A stretch of DNA of 64,000 bases, taken from NCBI GenBank assembly GCA_964347615.1, contig CAYFZO010000003.1, positions 61,228 to 125,227 of the forward strand, written 5' to 3'. This DNA comes from CAYFZO01 sp964347615 (GTDB taxonomy: Bacteria; Pseudomonadota; Gammaproteobacteria; Poriferisulfidales; Oxydemutatoraceae). Below are positions 8,812 to 18,774 of the stretch, in pieces (position 1 is the stretch's first letter; every line of letters starts with the position of its first letter). A program made the translations under genes and the position numbers. The notes below the pieces were generated by a model that saw nothing but the letters and a program-made list of their open reading frames with translations, ran no database searches and was not told where the DNA came from.

Positions 8812-9069
8812 CTACTTCTCCCACTCCTTCAGGATCGGCGCCTCGCGCTTCTCCTTCAGTTGCATCTCGGCCTCGCCCCGGTCCGCCGCAAACGTGATTC
8901 TGACCGTGTAGCCGGTGCCGGGAGGCAACTCGGCGCGCATCGCCCGTACGCGGTTCTTCGCCTCGATAAACGCATCATGCTCCTCAACGTAGTCGAGCGT
9001 CTTCTCGTCTCCCTCTCCGAAAATCTTGTAAATGAAATACGGCAAAACCGATACGCTCCGTTGCTGCAA
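8812..9069 (-). CDS. Small protein of unknown function downstream of soeC
   Basis: 85 residues, beginning with TTG at 9069, one base after the end of soeC, so almost certainly in the soe operon. Soluble, mixed charge, no membrane segment or cysteine cluster; the visible core is DYVEEHDAFIEAKNRVRAMR followed by a short beta-like stretch (GYTVRITFAADRGEAE). I do not recognise a domain. Its tight coupling to soeABC suggests an accessory or assembly role, which is inference. Confidence 0.65.
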   Translation of the reverse strand: MQQRSVSVLPYFIYKIFGEGDEKTLDYVEEHDAFIEAKNRVRAMRAELPPGTGYTVRITFAADRGEAEMQLKEKREAPILKEWEK

Positions 9070-9070
9070 T

Positions 9071-10009
9071 TCAGGTTCGCCGTGCCCCGTGGTACAAATT
9101 CACCACGTGCCGGGCGTCGGCGAAAAACAGCCAGCGCTCGATGAATATACCCGCCGCCGCCGACAACAACGCGGCGATAACCGCGACAACGCCGAGAAGG
9201 CCGAACGCCGACGTCGCAAGCAGGAACAGCGGCGCACCGAACCCCAGGGTCAAGGATAAAACACGCAAACGCGCAAGACGCCCGGCGGCGACGCGATAAC
9301 CGAACTCGTCGGTCAAGAACGTCCCCGCGGTATGCCCGACGTCGAGCAGGCGCACCTCGGCGCGAGGCAAGCCGACCGCCGCGTTGACGGTCGGCCCGCG
9401 GCCCGCACCGATGACCGAGCGGTAATAAACCAACTTCATGACGCCCGCCAACGCGACGAGAAAAACACCGGCAACGACAAAATCAGACGGCGGGTTTCCC
9501 GCGTACAGCTGGTGCAAAAGCAAGAACAACAAAAACCCCGACGCCACGGCCAACAGAACGTAATTCACCGGGGTCAGCGGCGTGCACCACTGCCGAATCG
9601 TCTTCAGGCAGCCGTAAATCATCCCGGTCGAAAACACCACGGCCAAAGCGAGCGCCAGTATCAGCAAGGACAACGCGAGCCACGGCCAGCCGTCGCGCGC
9701 CCCGGACCACCAGCACGCGAGGTACAAACCGGCAGGCGGGTAAAAAAGCAGCGCCAGCACGCCTTCGCGCGACAGCCACGACGTGCGAAAACGGCTGAAA
9801 GCACGCCACGCGTTCTTCGGGTTGGCAAGATGCAAGGTCGAAGACAACAACCCGCCCGTGACCAGCACCAAGCCGACGGCGCTGCCCGCGACCCCGATTC
9901 GCGCGTCAAGACCGGCGTGAACGACTCCAACCGCCGCAAGCGTCATGAACAACCCGTAGCCGAACCCCGACAACACCGTAAAAAAGATAACCGAAAGCGC
10001 CGGATGCAT
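9071..10009 (-). CDS. soeC: Membrane anchor subunit, DmsC/SoeC-like
   Basis: 312-residue polytopic protein of the DmsC anchor family: about eight hydrophobic helices, beginning MHPALSVIFFTVLSGFGYGL. It would hold the cytoplasmic catalytic pair on the membrane and pass electrons to or from quinone. It is third in a four-gene operon after the molybdenum and ferredoxin subunits. Length matches SoeC of sulfur oxidisers; DMSO reductase or another CISM anchor cannot be excluded from this subunit alone. Confidence 0.85.
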   Translation of the reverse strand: MHPALSVIFFTVLSGFGYGLFMTLAAVGVVHAGLDARIGVAGSAVGLVLVTGGLLSSTLHLANPKNAWRAFSRFRTSWLSREGVLALLFYPPAGLYLACWWSGARDGWPWLALSLLILALALAVVFSTGMIYGCLKTIRQWCTPLTPVNYVLLAVASGFLLFLLLHQLYAGNPPSDFVVAGVFLVALAGVMKLVYYRSVIGAGRGPTVNAAVGLPRAEVRLLDVGHTAGTFLTDEFGYRVAAGRLARLRVLSLTLGFGAPLFLLATSAFGLLGVVAVIAALLSAAAGIFIERWLFFADARHVVNLYHGARRT

Positions 10010-10024
10010 GGCCGTGCGCCGCGC

Positions 10025-10726
10025 CTACCTGCTTACGCTTCGGTTGACCCAGTCCTTGACCTTGTCAACCAAGCTGACCTTGGGCGCCGCCACGTGGGAC
10101 GGCACGCGCGCGGGATCCCTCGGCGGCAGATACATATTGGTCGGTTTGTACCCGAGTTCGGGCATCAACGCTTTGCCGCCGCGTTCCCTCGTGAGCCTCG
10201 ACACCTCGGAATCCGGGTCGTCGTAGTCGCCGAAAAACCGCGCGTGGGTGGGGCAGGTCAGCACGCAGGCCGGCTGGCGCTCCTCGACCGGCAAACCCTC
10301 GTCGTAAATGCGGTCTATGCACAAAGTGCACTTCTTCATCGTGCCGTCCTCGCGGTCGAGCTCGCGCGCGCCGTAAGGACAAGCCCAAGCACAATAGTTG
10401 CATCCCATGCATTTGTCCTGATCGACCAGCACGATGCCGTCTTCGGGGCGCTTGTAGGAGGCGCCGGTCGGACACACCGTTACGCAGGCGGCGTCTTCAC
10501 AATGCAAGCACGACATCGGGAAGTGCACGGTCTTGTTGTCCGGGTAGTCGCCGACCTCGTAGTTGCGGATGCGGTTGAACCACACGCCGCTGGGATCCTT
10601 GCCGAAAGGGTTGTAGTCGGTCAGCGGCCCGGTCGTCCCCGAAGTGTTCCACTGCTTGCACGCAACGGCGCAAGCGTTGCAACCGACACAGGTGTCCAGA
10701 TCTATCGCGAGCCCAAGCCTCATCAC
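10025..10726 (-). CDS. soeB: Four-cluster ferredoxin subunit, DmsB/SoeB-like
   Basis: 233 residues with four cysteine quartets for 4Fe-4S clusters, beginning with CVGCNACAVACKQW and continuing with CLHCEDAACVTVCP and CMGCNYCAWACPYGAR. No Tat signal, so it is cytoplasmic. The start overlaps the stop of the catalytic subunit gene (ATGA). It wires the molybdenum subunit to the membrane anchor. Confidence 0.9.
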   Translation of the reverse strand: MMRLGLAIDLDTCVGCNACAVACKQWNTSGTTGPLTDYNPFGKDPSGVWFNRIRNYEVGDYPDNKTVHFPMSCLHCEDAACVTVCPTGASYKRPEDGIVLVDQDKCMGCNYCAWACPYGARELDREDGTMKKCTLCIDRIYDEGLPVEERQPACVLTCPTHARFFGDYDDPDSEVSRLTRERGGKALMPELGYKPTNMYLPPRDPARVPSHVAAPKVSLVDKVKDWVNRSVSR

Positions 10727-13650
10727 TTCCAGCCCCGGGTCAGCACGTCACGCATCGTGCGCCGCAAGTTCACCGCCGGGTGCGTCTGGTAGCGCAAAAC
10801 GTCCCGTTCCCCGTCCGCCCGCTGCGCCGCAGGCTTGAATTGCGGCCAGCTGCCCTGCTCATGGGCGCCGGCGGGATAAATCTTGACCCTGAGGTCGTAC
10901 CACGCCGCCTGCCCCGTCACCGGGTCCGAGTTGCTCAGCGCGCGTTCGTCGCCGTCGCCGAACGGCAGCAGTTCACTGATCAGATGGTTCAGGAGAAAGC
11001 CATCGGCGGCCTCGTTCGCGTCGTCGCTGAGTCCCCATGCACCGCGCTGTTTGCCGATGGCGTTCCAAGTCCACACCGTGTCCTCCTGCACCCCCTCCAT
11101 CAGCTTCACCTGCGCGCGCACCCGCCCGTTGTGCGACTCGACCCACACCCACGACAGATCCTTGACGTTGAGCTGCTCGGCGCGGCAACGGTTCATGTAC
11201 AGCATGTTCTGCGCAAGGATTTGCCTCAGCCACGCGTTTTGCGAATCCCAAGAGTGGTACATCGGCATCGGGCGCTGGGTAACCGCGTAGAACGGATAAT
11301 CCTCAGGATTGACGCGCGCCTGTTCGAGCGGGACGTAGTGAAACGGCAGCGGGTCAAAAAAAGTTTTCACGCGGGCGCGGTCGTTTTGGTTGTTCGGCTG
11401 CGGCCCGTCGTACAACCCCGCGGCGGCGAGCCTGAACTTCTGCAACGACTCGGAATACAACTCGATCACGATCGGGTCGGAGACGGCGTTAAACCCGACC
11501 TCCTTGGCGAACTCCAAATAGTCCTTGTTCGCAAAACGGTAGAACCTCTGGTTCTCGGGCAGCTTGTAATAAAAGAAAGACTCGTTTTCCAAGTAGCGCG
11601 CCCACTGGTCGGGATTCGGTTTGCCGCGAATCGACTGCTCGCCGTCTTCACCGCGCCAGCCGGCGAGAAATCCGATTCCCGGCGCTTTCTCGAAGTTGGT
11701 AATGAAGTCCCTGTAGCCCTTGTACTTCCGGCTGCCGTCGTCGTTGACGAACGCCGGGAACTTCAGCCGCCCGGCGAGCTCAATCATCACCTCCTGCCAC
11801 GGGCGCACGTCGCGGTCGGGCTCGATCACCGGGGCGCGAATAGAGTCGCACACCGCGTCGGGTTCCGAGATCGGGCGGTCGAGTATCGAAATCGCGTCGT
11901 AGCGTTCTAGATACGTCGTATCCGGCAACACCAAATCGGCGAAACCGACCATCTCCGAATCGAACGCGTCCACGACCACCAGGAACGGGATCTTGTAATC
12001 GCCGTTGTCGTCTTTCAGTTTGAGCATCTCGCGCACGTGGGCGGTGTTCATGCTCGAGTTCCAAGCCATGTTCGCCATGAACAGCAGCAAGGTGTCTATC
12101 GGATAAGGGTCGGCGTTGGCGGCGTTGGTGACGACCATGTGCAGCAAACCGTGATTCGCAAGCGGCGCCTCCCACGAATACGCCTTGTCTATGCGCAAAG
12201 GGTTGCCGTCGTCGTCCACCACCAAATCCTCGGGGCAAGTCGGAAAACCCAGCGGCGGGGCGTCCAAAGGCTTGCCCGGCGACGCCGACCGCGCCGGCTT
12301 CAACGGCGGCGGCACGTGCTTGGGATACGGCGCTTTGGCGCGGTGGCCGCCCGGGCAATCAATCGTGCCGAGCAGGATTTGCAGCAAATGCAGGGCGCGG
12401 CAGGTCTGAAACCCGTTGGAGTGCGCCGAAATGCCGCGCATCGCGTGCATCGAAACCGGCCGCCCGATGAACTTGTCGTGCCTGCGCCCGGTCCAGTCGG
12501 TCCATTCGCAATCTATCTCGATGGTCTCCTCAAAAGCGACGTGCGCCGCCTCGAGCGCGAGACGCTCGATAACGTCGGCGGAGACACCGCACGTTTCGGC
12601 GGCGCGGTCGGGCGAGTAATCGTCGCTCAGGTAACGTTCGGCAAGCAAGGTAAAAGCCGTCTTGACGCGCACGCCGTCAGCGGTCGTGAATTCACCGAAT
12701 AAGGCAGGCTTGACGCCGACTTTCGTCGCGTCCACGAAATCACCGGACTCGACGTCGCGCATCAAGGGGTTGCCGTCGGCGTCCCGATAAAACAAACCGT
12801 CGCCTTTCTCCCCGGGCTTCTGCACCACCAGATAAGGCGCGTTGGTGTAACGCACCAGAAACTCCCAGTCGAACAATTCCCGCTCGAGCAGGACGTGAAC
12901 CATTGCCAGCGCGAGCATTGCGTCGGTGCCCGGCTTGATCGGCACCCATTCGTCGGCGATGGCCTGATAACCGGTACGCACCGGATTGATCGCGACGAAC
13001 TTGGCACCACGACGTTTCAGCTTCTCGAGCCCGATCTTGATCGGGTTGGAAGAGTGATCCTCGGCAACGCCCCACAGCATGAAATACTTCGTCCGCTCCC
13101 AGTCCGGGTCACCGAACTCCCAAAATGAATGACCCATCGTGTACAAACCGCCCGCCGCCATGTTCACCGAACAAAAGCCGCCGTGCGCAGCCCAGTTCAA
13201 AGTGCCGAACTGCTGGGCCCACAGGCCGGTCAACGCCTGCATCTGGTCGCGTCCGGTGAAATAAGCCAGCTTCTTGGGGTCGGTCCTGCGGATTGTCTCG
13301 AGACGCTTGGTCAGGACGTCGAGCGCACGCGCCCATGAAATTTCCTCGAACTGACCTTCACCGCGCTCGCTTTGCGGCTTTCTCAGCAAGGGTTTGCTCA
13401 ACTTGGCCGGCGACTCCTGCTTCATGATGCCGGCGTTGCCCTTGGCGCAAAGCACGCCCTGGTTGATCGGATGTCTGCGGTTACCCTGAATGAAACGAAT
13501 CTTGTTGTCTTCCACCGTCACCTGAATCCCGCAACGGCACGCGCACATGTAGCAGGTCGTGTACTTGACCTGCTGGCGTGAGTGGTCTTCAAATTGAGGC
13601 AGCTTGTTTGCGGCAAGCGCCGCAGCGGCGTTTTCGGACTCGGCGGCCAT
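10723..13650 (-). CDS. soeA: Molybdopterin oxidoreductase, probable sulfite dehydrogenase (quinone) SoeA
   Basis: Catalytic subunit of 975 residues, binding bis-MGD and a 4Fe-4S cluster (Cys33, Cys36, Cys40 and Cys68; CYMCACRCGIQV then GVLCAKGNAG). No twin-arginine signal precedes the cluster, so the enzyme faces the cytoplasm. That fits SoeABC, which oxidises sulfite to sulfate on the cytoplasmic side in purple and other sulfur bacteria, and the length matches SoeA. Thiosulfate/polysulfide reductases and DmsA are usually exported and shorter. Order A-B-C with overlaps supports one complex. Substrate is inferred from family and layout. Confidence 0.82.
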   Translation of the reverse strand: MAAESENAAAALAANKLPQFEDHSRQQVKYTTCYMCACRCGIQVTVEDNKIRFIQGNRRHPINQGVLCAKGNAGIMKQESPAKLSKPLLRKPQSERGEGQFEEISWARALDVLTKRLETIRRTDPKKLAYFTGRDQMQALTGLWAQQFGTLNWAAHGGFCSVNMAAGGLYTMGHSFWEFGDPDWERTKYFMLWGVAEDHSSNPIKIGLEKLKRRGAKFVAINPVRTGYQAIADEWVPIKPGTDAMLALAMVHVLLERELFDWEFLVRYTNAPYLVVQKPGEKGDGLFYRDADGNPLMRDVESGDFVDATKVGVKPALFGEFTTADGVRVKTAFTLLAERYLSDDYSPDRAAETCGVSADVIERLALEAAHVAFEETIEIDCEWTDWTGRRHDKFIGRPVSMHAMRGISAHSNGFQTCRALHLLQILLGTIDCPGGHRAKAPYPKHVPPPLKPARSASPGKPLDAPPLGFPTCPEDLVVDDDGNPLRIDKAYSWEAPLANHGLLHMVVTNAANADPYPIDTLLLFMANMAWNSSMNTAHVREMLKLKDDNGDYKIPFLVVVDAFDSEMVGFADLVLPDTTYLERYDAISILDRPISEPDAVCDSIRAPVIEPDRDVRPWQEVMIELAGRLKFPAFVNDDGSRKYKGYRDFITNFEKAPGIGFLAGWRGEDGEQSIRGKPNPDQWARYLENESFFYYKLPENQRFYRFANKDYLEFAKEVGFNAVSDPIVIELYSESLQKFRLAAAGLYDGPQPNNQNDRARVKTFFDPLPFHYVPLEQARVNPEDYPFYAVTQRPMPMYHSWDSQNAWLRQILAQNMLYMNRCRAEQLNVKDLSWVWVESHNGRVRAQVKLMEGVQEDTVWTWNAIGKQRGAWGLSDDANEAADGFLLNHLISELLPFGDGDERALSNSDPVTGQAAWYDLRVKIYPAGAHEQGSWPQFKPAAQRADGERDVLRYQTHPAVNLRRTMRDVLTRGWK

Positions 13651-14009
13651 TATGTAAAGTCGGTAATCTGGAAAAACTGGATGCTCTTCTGTACCGCCAC
13701 CAAGCGGCAGGCGGTCATACGCGCCAAGCGTCTCATTTCAAGGGAATTATATACATAAATCTGTCAGTAAATCCGCCGGTAAATCCACAAGGGGTTCTGT
13801 ATCGATTTGACGCTTCACAAGCCGACCAACGTCGCTGCCGGAAAAATTTTTCCGACGTCCTGCGCACTCCGGCAATAAAAGCGGGATAATGAACGGATCC
13901 GGGAATGAATCCGTCGGCGGTTCCCGGCGCGAACAATCCGTCTATCCCTTTTGGGACATCAGCCGCAACAACCGCCCCGGCAAACAACGTTAAAGGCAGA
14001 CCTTTCAAC
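13651..14009. other. Intergenic region between soeA and fpr
   Basis: No gene seen. It must hold divergent promoters. A minus-strand TATAAT lies at 13751-13746 without a good -35. A perfect 16-bp palindrome (CGGAAAAATTTTTCCG) at 13839-13854 could be an operator. Open frames here have no family features. Confidence 0.5.
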
Positions 14010-14756
14010 ATGATCGAATCAAGCTTCGTCGAGGGGCGCGTTCTCGAAAACAAGCACTGGACCGAACACCTCCATTCGCTGCGCATAGAGGCCAAGATCG
14101 AACTGTTCACGGCGGGGCAGTTCGGAAAACTCGCGCTCGACGTCGACGGTGAACGCGTCGCTCGACCGTACTCTTTCGTCAACGCGCCGCACGAAGCCGA
14201 GTTGGAGTTCTATTCGTCGGTCGTCCCCGGCGGCCCGTTGTCGCCGTTGCTCGCCGCGCTTAAGAGCGGAGACAAGGTGTGGGTGTCGAACAAAGGCTCG
14301 GGGTTCCTGGTGCTAGACGAGGTGCCCGAAGGCAAGTACCTGTGGCTGCTGGCAACGGGCACCGCGCTTGGCCCGTTCCTGTCGATCCTCAAGACCGACG
14401 AACCGTGGCGGCGCTTCGAGCGCGTCGCGCTGGTGCACGCCGTACGCCGCGCCGAAGACTTGTCGTATCGCGACGTCATCGCGCAAATCAAGCGGGCACA
14501 CCCCGACAGCTTCGTGACAATCCCGTTCGTCAGCCGCGAGAAAGTGGATTTCGCGGTGCACGGCAGGATTCCGGCGGCAATCAAGGACGGTTCACTCGAA
14601 GAACGCGCCGCGATGCCGTTCAACCAGGATTCGCAGGTGATGATTTGCGGCAATCCGAACATGGTCAAGGATTCAACCGCCGTGCTCGAAGCCAAGGGAC
14701 TCAAGAAAAACCGTCGCCGTACGCCCGGGCACCTCACGGTCGAGAGATACTGGTGA
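14010..14756 (+). CDS. fpr: Ferredoxin/flavodoxin-NADP+ reductase
   Basis: FAD enzyme moving electrons between NADPH and ferredoxin or flavodoxin. 248 residues from the ATG at 14010. The FAD motif RPYSFVNAP, the pyrophosphate loop GGPLSPLL, the NADP site ATGTALGPFLSIL, CGNPNMVKD and the C-terminal VERYW stacking residue are all present. An upstream in-frame ATG at 13905 would add 35 low-quality residues; the internal start matches the usual fpr length, although its ribosome site is weak. Confidence 0.92.
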   Translation: MIESSFVEGRVLENKHWTEHLHSLRIEAKIELFTAGQFGKLALDVDGERVARPYSFVNAPHEAELEFYSSVVPGGPLSPLLAALKSGDKVWVSNKGSGFLVLDEVPEGKYLWLLATGTALGPFLSILKTDEPWRRFERVALVHAVRRAEDLSYRDVIAQIKRAHPDSFVTIPFVSREKVDFAVHGRIPAAIKDGSLEERAAMPFNQDSQVMICGNPNMVKDSTAVLEAKGLKKNRRRTPGHLTVERYW

Positions 14757-14820
14757 AAATGCCCCGACCGCTTTTTTGTTCTCGAGTCGGACTTTCTGTC
14801 GATAGTTTTTTAGCTGCATT

Positions 14821-17529
14821 TTACTTGGCACCGTATTTTATTTTTGATTTACCAAGCCACTTGGCATTTTTCAAAGATTCTGACCTCTTGACAAATTCTT
14901 TCCATTCGGAAATACCCCTCTTGACCTGAGGCCCTAAAATTATCTCTTTTACAATCTCACCCTTGAAAGGTTCAACATAAAATTTCGGGGGAAACTCATC
15001 ACAATCAATTTTGACGCGGTCTTTATGCTCTCTATCGGGAGGAGGCATTACGATAATTACTCTGGCTTCTTCTTCTTCCCTGTAATGATCTGATTTGAAA
15101 AGAAAACGAATTTCATCTAAAAGCTCTCGTACAAGTCCACGAGTTTTTTTAACTTTGATTACTCTAGCTTCTTTTTCTTCCCTGCAATGATCTGATTTGA
15201 AAAGAAAACGAATTTCATCTAAAAGCTCTCGTACAAGTCCNNNNNNNNNNNNNNNNNNNNNNNNNNNNNNNNNNNNNNNNNNNNNNNNNNNNNNNNNNNN
15301 NNNNNNNNNNNNNNNNNNNNNNNNNNNNNNNNNNNNNNNNACAAGTTTTTTTAACTTTCCCGAGGCTCTTAAGTGCTTCCGCTAACTCACCAATGGCAGT
15401 TTTCAGTTCTTCATCTTTTTCTACATCCCCCCTGTAAACAACCCTAAATAATGGTGGTTTAAGTGCCTCCGCTAACTCACCAGTGGAAGTTTTCAGTTTT
15501 TCCTCTTTTTCTACATCCCCAAACATTGGTGGCTTAGACGAATCTCTTTCAGGAGGAATCTTAGCGAGGGACTGGTAAGTACTCAACAGAGGGCCAATTT
15601 GAGGTGAAAAAGCAAACGATCCGAAAACTAAACAGGCACCAGCAGCATCAACACCGTTTTGTTTACCGTAAGATCTCCATAAGAAAAGCTCTTCCTCGTC
15701 TTTCTGAGTGAAGCTTCCTACGTATGCCGGAGAAATAGGCTCGTGTTCTTCCTCATTCTCGTAGACAACTTCTTTGGCATTACAACCATTATCGCGCAGA
15801 ATCTCTAAAAGTGCCTCTCCTTCTTCAGGGTCATTCATATAATCCGCGTTATACAAGCGAAATTTGCCTGTACTGGATTGCAGGCCTCGGGCCAAGTTCT
15901 TCAATGTATCCAAGGAGCAGTAGTGCCGAACTTGCGGAGGACGTGGCCCTAGAAACAAAGTGCTCCTTATTTCTGAAACTCTGAGGTAAATATTATAAAA
16001 TTCCTTTTTTTCTTCTGAGTCAAGAGATTCCGTTTCACGAATTAGATTATCTATGCACTGTGCCTCAAAAGACATACCTTCTTTTGACTCGTCGGCTTTT
16101 TCGAAATCTCCCCGTGCTTTCTGTGAATGGCGCTTTGCCTCTTTATACTTCCTTTCTGAATATGCCTTAGCACAACATCGATGGTGTAAAAGACCTCGGG
16201 CACTGTATGTCATTGCATGATTTGGATCTTGCTCTAATGCTTTGTGGTAATTCTCGAATGCATCCTTGTAATTCCCTTTGTTGTAGTAAGTTAGCGCCAA
16301 GTTGTGATACGCAAATGCACTAGGCTGTTTCTCTATCAGTTTATTGTAACTCTCAATCGCTTCATCGTATTTGCCTTGTATGTTATATATGACTGCACGA
16401 TTATTGTAGATACTCAGATAGTTTGGATCATACTTTTCTGCTTTTTCGTAATTGGCGAGCGCGTCATCATATTTACCCATCTCGCCATACACGTTTCCAA
16501 GGCCATTGTATGCCTCCGCATAGCGGGGATTTAACTCTATTGCTTTATCATAATCAGATATTGCTCGACTGTATTCGTGTTTTCTTAAATACGCATCACC
16601 ACGGTTACAATGCACAGCCACACTCCACGCGACCACACTACGATCGTCTAATTTTTCTGCTTCATTGTAATCAGCAATCGCTTCATCATATTGACCTTTT
16701 GATGAGTATGCATTGCCACGATTCGTATACACGGAAACGTGGCTGAAACCATTTTCTATTGCTTTGCTGTAATCGTTGATTGCCTTGTCGAAATCTCTTT
16801 TTCCTAGGTATGCGTTACCGCGATTGTGATATACATGATTATTTTCAGGGTTCAGCCTTATCGCTTCATCGAAATCAGCAATCGCTTCATCATATTGACC
16901 TTTTAATAAGTGTGCATTGCCGCGACTCGTATACACGGAAACGTCGCTGAAACCATTTTCTATTGCTTTGCTGTAATCGTTGATTGCCTTGTCGAAATCT
17001 CTTTTTCCTAGGTATGCGTTACCGCGATTGTGATATACATGATTATTTTCAGGGTTCAGCCTTATCGCTTCATCGAAATCAGCAATCGCTTCATCATATT
17101 GACCTTTTGATGAGTATGCATTGCCGCGATTCGTATACACGGAAACGTGGCTGAAACCATTTTCTATTGCTTTGCTGTAATCGTTGATTGCCTTATCGAA
17201 ATCTNNNNNNNNNNNNNNNNNNNNNNNNNNNNNNNNNNNNNNNNNNNNNNNNNNNNNNNNNNNNNNNNNNNNNNNNNNNNNNNNNNNNNNNNNNNNNNNN
17301 NNNNGCTGAAACCATTTTCTATTGCTTTGCTGTAATCGTTGATTGCCTTATCGAAATCTCCCTTTCCTATGTATGCGTCACCGCGATTGTGATATAAAAG
17401 CCCGGATTTTTTATCCCGGTCAGTTTCTCGAGAAATTAGTTCGGTAAATGCAGCAATCGCTTCATCCCATTTTTCTTGCCGGATGAACGCGAGTGCTTTT
17501 TCCGCTAGCTTCCTTAAATCTTCACCCAC
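14821..17529 (-). CDS. TPR-repeat protein with DUF2971-like C-terminal domain (two assembly gaps)
   Basis: Long AT-rich gene, clearly lower in GC than its neighbours. The N-terminal two-thirds is at least a dozen 34-residue TPRs (for example GQYDEAIADFDEAIRLNPEN). A non-repeat part follows with DUF2971-like features: HYCSLDTLKNLARGL, NADYMNDPEEGEALLEIL, LFLWRSYGKQNGVDAAGACL, and a final VIIVMPP to ILGPQVKRGISEWKEF. Start is GTG at 17529. The pieces stay in one frame if gap 17205-17304 is an overlap of its identical 55-bp flanks; the visible total is then about 817 residues plus what is missing in gap 15241-15340. Function unknown. TPR-DUF2971 fusions are scattered accessory genes, so transfer is likely. 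Confidence 0.8.
15027..15240 (-). repeat. 102-bp tandem duplication within the DUF2971-like region
   Basis: Two copies of a 34-residue segment (GLVRELLDEIRFLFKSDH to KVKKTR) in direct repeat, offset by 102 bp and almost identical in DNA. The copy at the edge of the N run ends in a 55-mer shared with the other copy, and further copies may be hidden in the gap. Confidence 0.85.
15241..15340. other. Assembly gap (100 N) in the TPR/DUF2971 gene
   Basis: Here only the left flank (15186-15240) is a repeat copy; the right flank begins in different sequence ending KVKKTC in the protein, so some real sequence, probably more 102-bp units, is missing. Confidence 0.98.
16690..17400 (-). repeat. Near-identical 204-bp (2 x TPR) tandem repeats
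   Basis: The same plus-strand sequence starting GCTGAAACCATTTTC recurs at 16742, 16946, 17150 and again at 17305, the first three exactly 204 bp apart. Each unit encodes two 34-residue TPRs. DNA identity is nearly complete, which points to recent expansion or homogenisation. Confidence 0.92.
17205..17304. other. Assembly gap (100 N) in the TPR array
   Basis: The 55 bases on each side (17150-17204 and 17305-17359) are identical. The number of 204-bp units in the genome is therefore not known. Confidence 0.98.
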
Positions 17530-17647
17530 TTTACAATCATCCTTTTATCGCTTCCTGCTCAGTAGCCCATGGCAATCCGCAAAACTTGATCCTCTCACTC
17601 GTTTATGGCTAAAAAACCGAGGTAAGTATGAAAACAAAACCGCTTGT

Positions 17648-18541
17648 TCACGCTTTCGCTTCGACGATGCGGTTCCTGATGCAACCGATTTTCTCGACTT
17701 CACATTCGACGACGTCGCCCGGGCGCAGGTACTCGGGCGGGTTGCGCACGTAACCGACGCCGCTCGGGGTGCCGGTCGCAATGACGTCGCCGGGCTCGAT
17801 GCCGGGGCTTCTCGACACGCACGAAATCACCGTCGCGACGTCGAAGATTTGCGACGCGGTAGAGGCGTCCTGCTTGACCTCGCCGTTGACCCGGCATTTG
17901 AGGTTCAACGCCTGCGGGTCGGGAATCTCGTCGGCGGTGACTATCGCCGGCCCCGTCGGACATGAGTTCGGCAGGCTCTTGCCGAGATAAAACTGCTTAT
18001 GGCGCTTCTGCAGCTCGCGCGCGGTGACGTCGTTGATGACCATGTAGCCGAACACGTAATCGAGTGCGTCGGCGACGTCCACCTTGTGCCCGGCGCGTCC
18101 GATGACGACGCCGAGCTCGACTTCCCAATCAACCTTGTCGGAAATCTCCGGGTCGTGGGGCACGTCGTCGAACGGCCCGGTCACACATGCCGCCGCCTTG
18201 GTGAACACGATCGGATGCTTCGGTCGGTCGTCCCCGGCGTCGCCCTTCTTGGTCTCCTGAAGGTGGTCGTCGTAGTTCCACCCCATGCAAATCACGTTTT
18301 GTCGCGGGCGCGGAATCGGCGCGGTCAGATGCACGTCGGCGAGGGCGACGACGACGTCCTCGCCGGCGTCGGCGATGAAGCCGGAGAACGCCCGCAAGCC
18401 GTCGGAGCCCGAGTCGATCAACGACAGCATATCCGGAAAGCGGTTGTCCCAATCGGGCGAAAGCGCAGGCAGCGCAACGCGCTCGCCGTCGAGCAGACCG
18501 ATATGGGTCCGCTCCCGATAACGGCAACTGATCAGTTTCAT
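17648..18541 (-). CDS. Fumarylacetoacetate hydrolase-family protein
   Basis: 297 residues from the ATG at 18541 (MKLISCRYRERTHIGLLDGE). The C-terminal FAH fold is clear: PRQNVICMGWNYDDHLQET, the metal-binding acidic residues in DWEVELGVVIG, GYMVINDVTARELQ and the PSGVGYVRNPPEYLRPGDVV ending. Members hydrolyse or decarboxylate C-C bonds of beta-diketo acids (acylpyruvase, fumarylpyruvate hydrolase, oxaloacetate tautomerase); the exact substrate cannot be told. It stands alone and divergent from the efflux genes. Confidence 0.88.
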   Translation of the reverse strand: MKLISCRYRERTHIGLLDGERVALPALSPDWDNRFPDMLSLIDSGSDGLRAFSGFIADAGEDVVVALADVHLTAPIPRPRQNVICMGWNYDDHLQETKKGDAGDDRPKHPIVFTKAAACVTGPFDDVPHDPEISDKVDWEVELGVVIGRAGHKVDVADALDYVFGYMVINDVTARELQKRHKQFYLGKSLPNSCPTGPAIVTADEIPDPQALNLKCRVNGEVKQDASTASQIFDVATVISCVSRSPGIEPGDVIATGTPSGVGYVRNPPEYLRPGDVVECEVEKIGCIRNRIVEAKA

Positions 18542-18774
18542 CTCGTGCTTGTTCCGGTGCTGCTCACGCCTCGCGTCCGGACAACGGGCGCGAAAAGCGA
18601 ACCTTACCAAATCATAGTGATAGTTTGCACTCGCAAGCCGAATCCACGACAATGTCCGCCCTTGAAAAGGGCTGGAACGGACGCTGCCACGCACGGCTCC
18701 CAAGTGTGACATTTTCACGCACGGCGGGTGCCCGTTGCGTTTCTTTCGGAGGAAGCAAAGTACGCTGAGCGACA

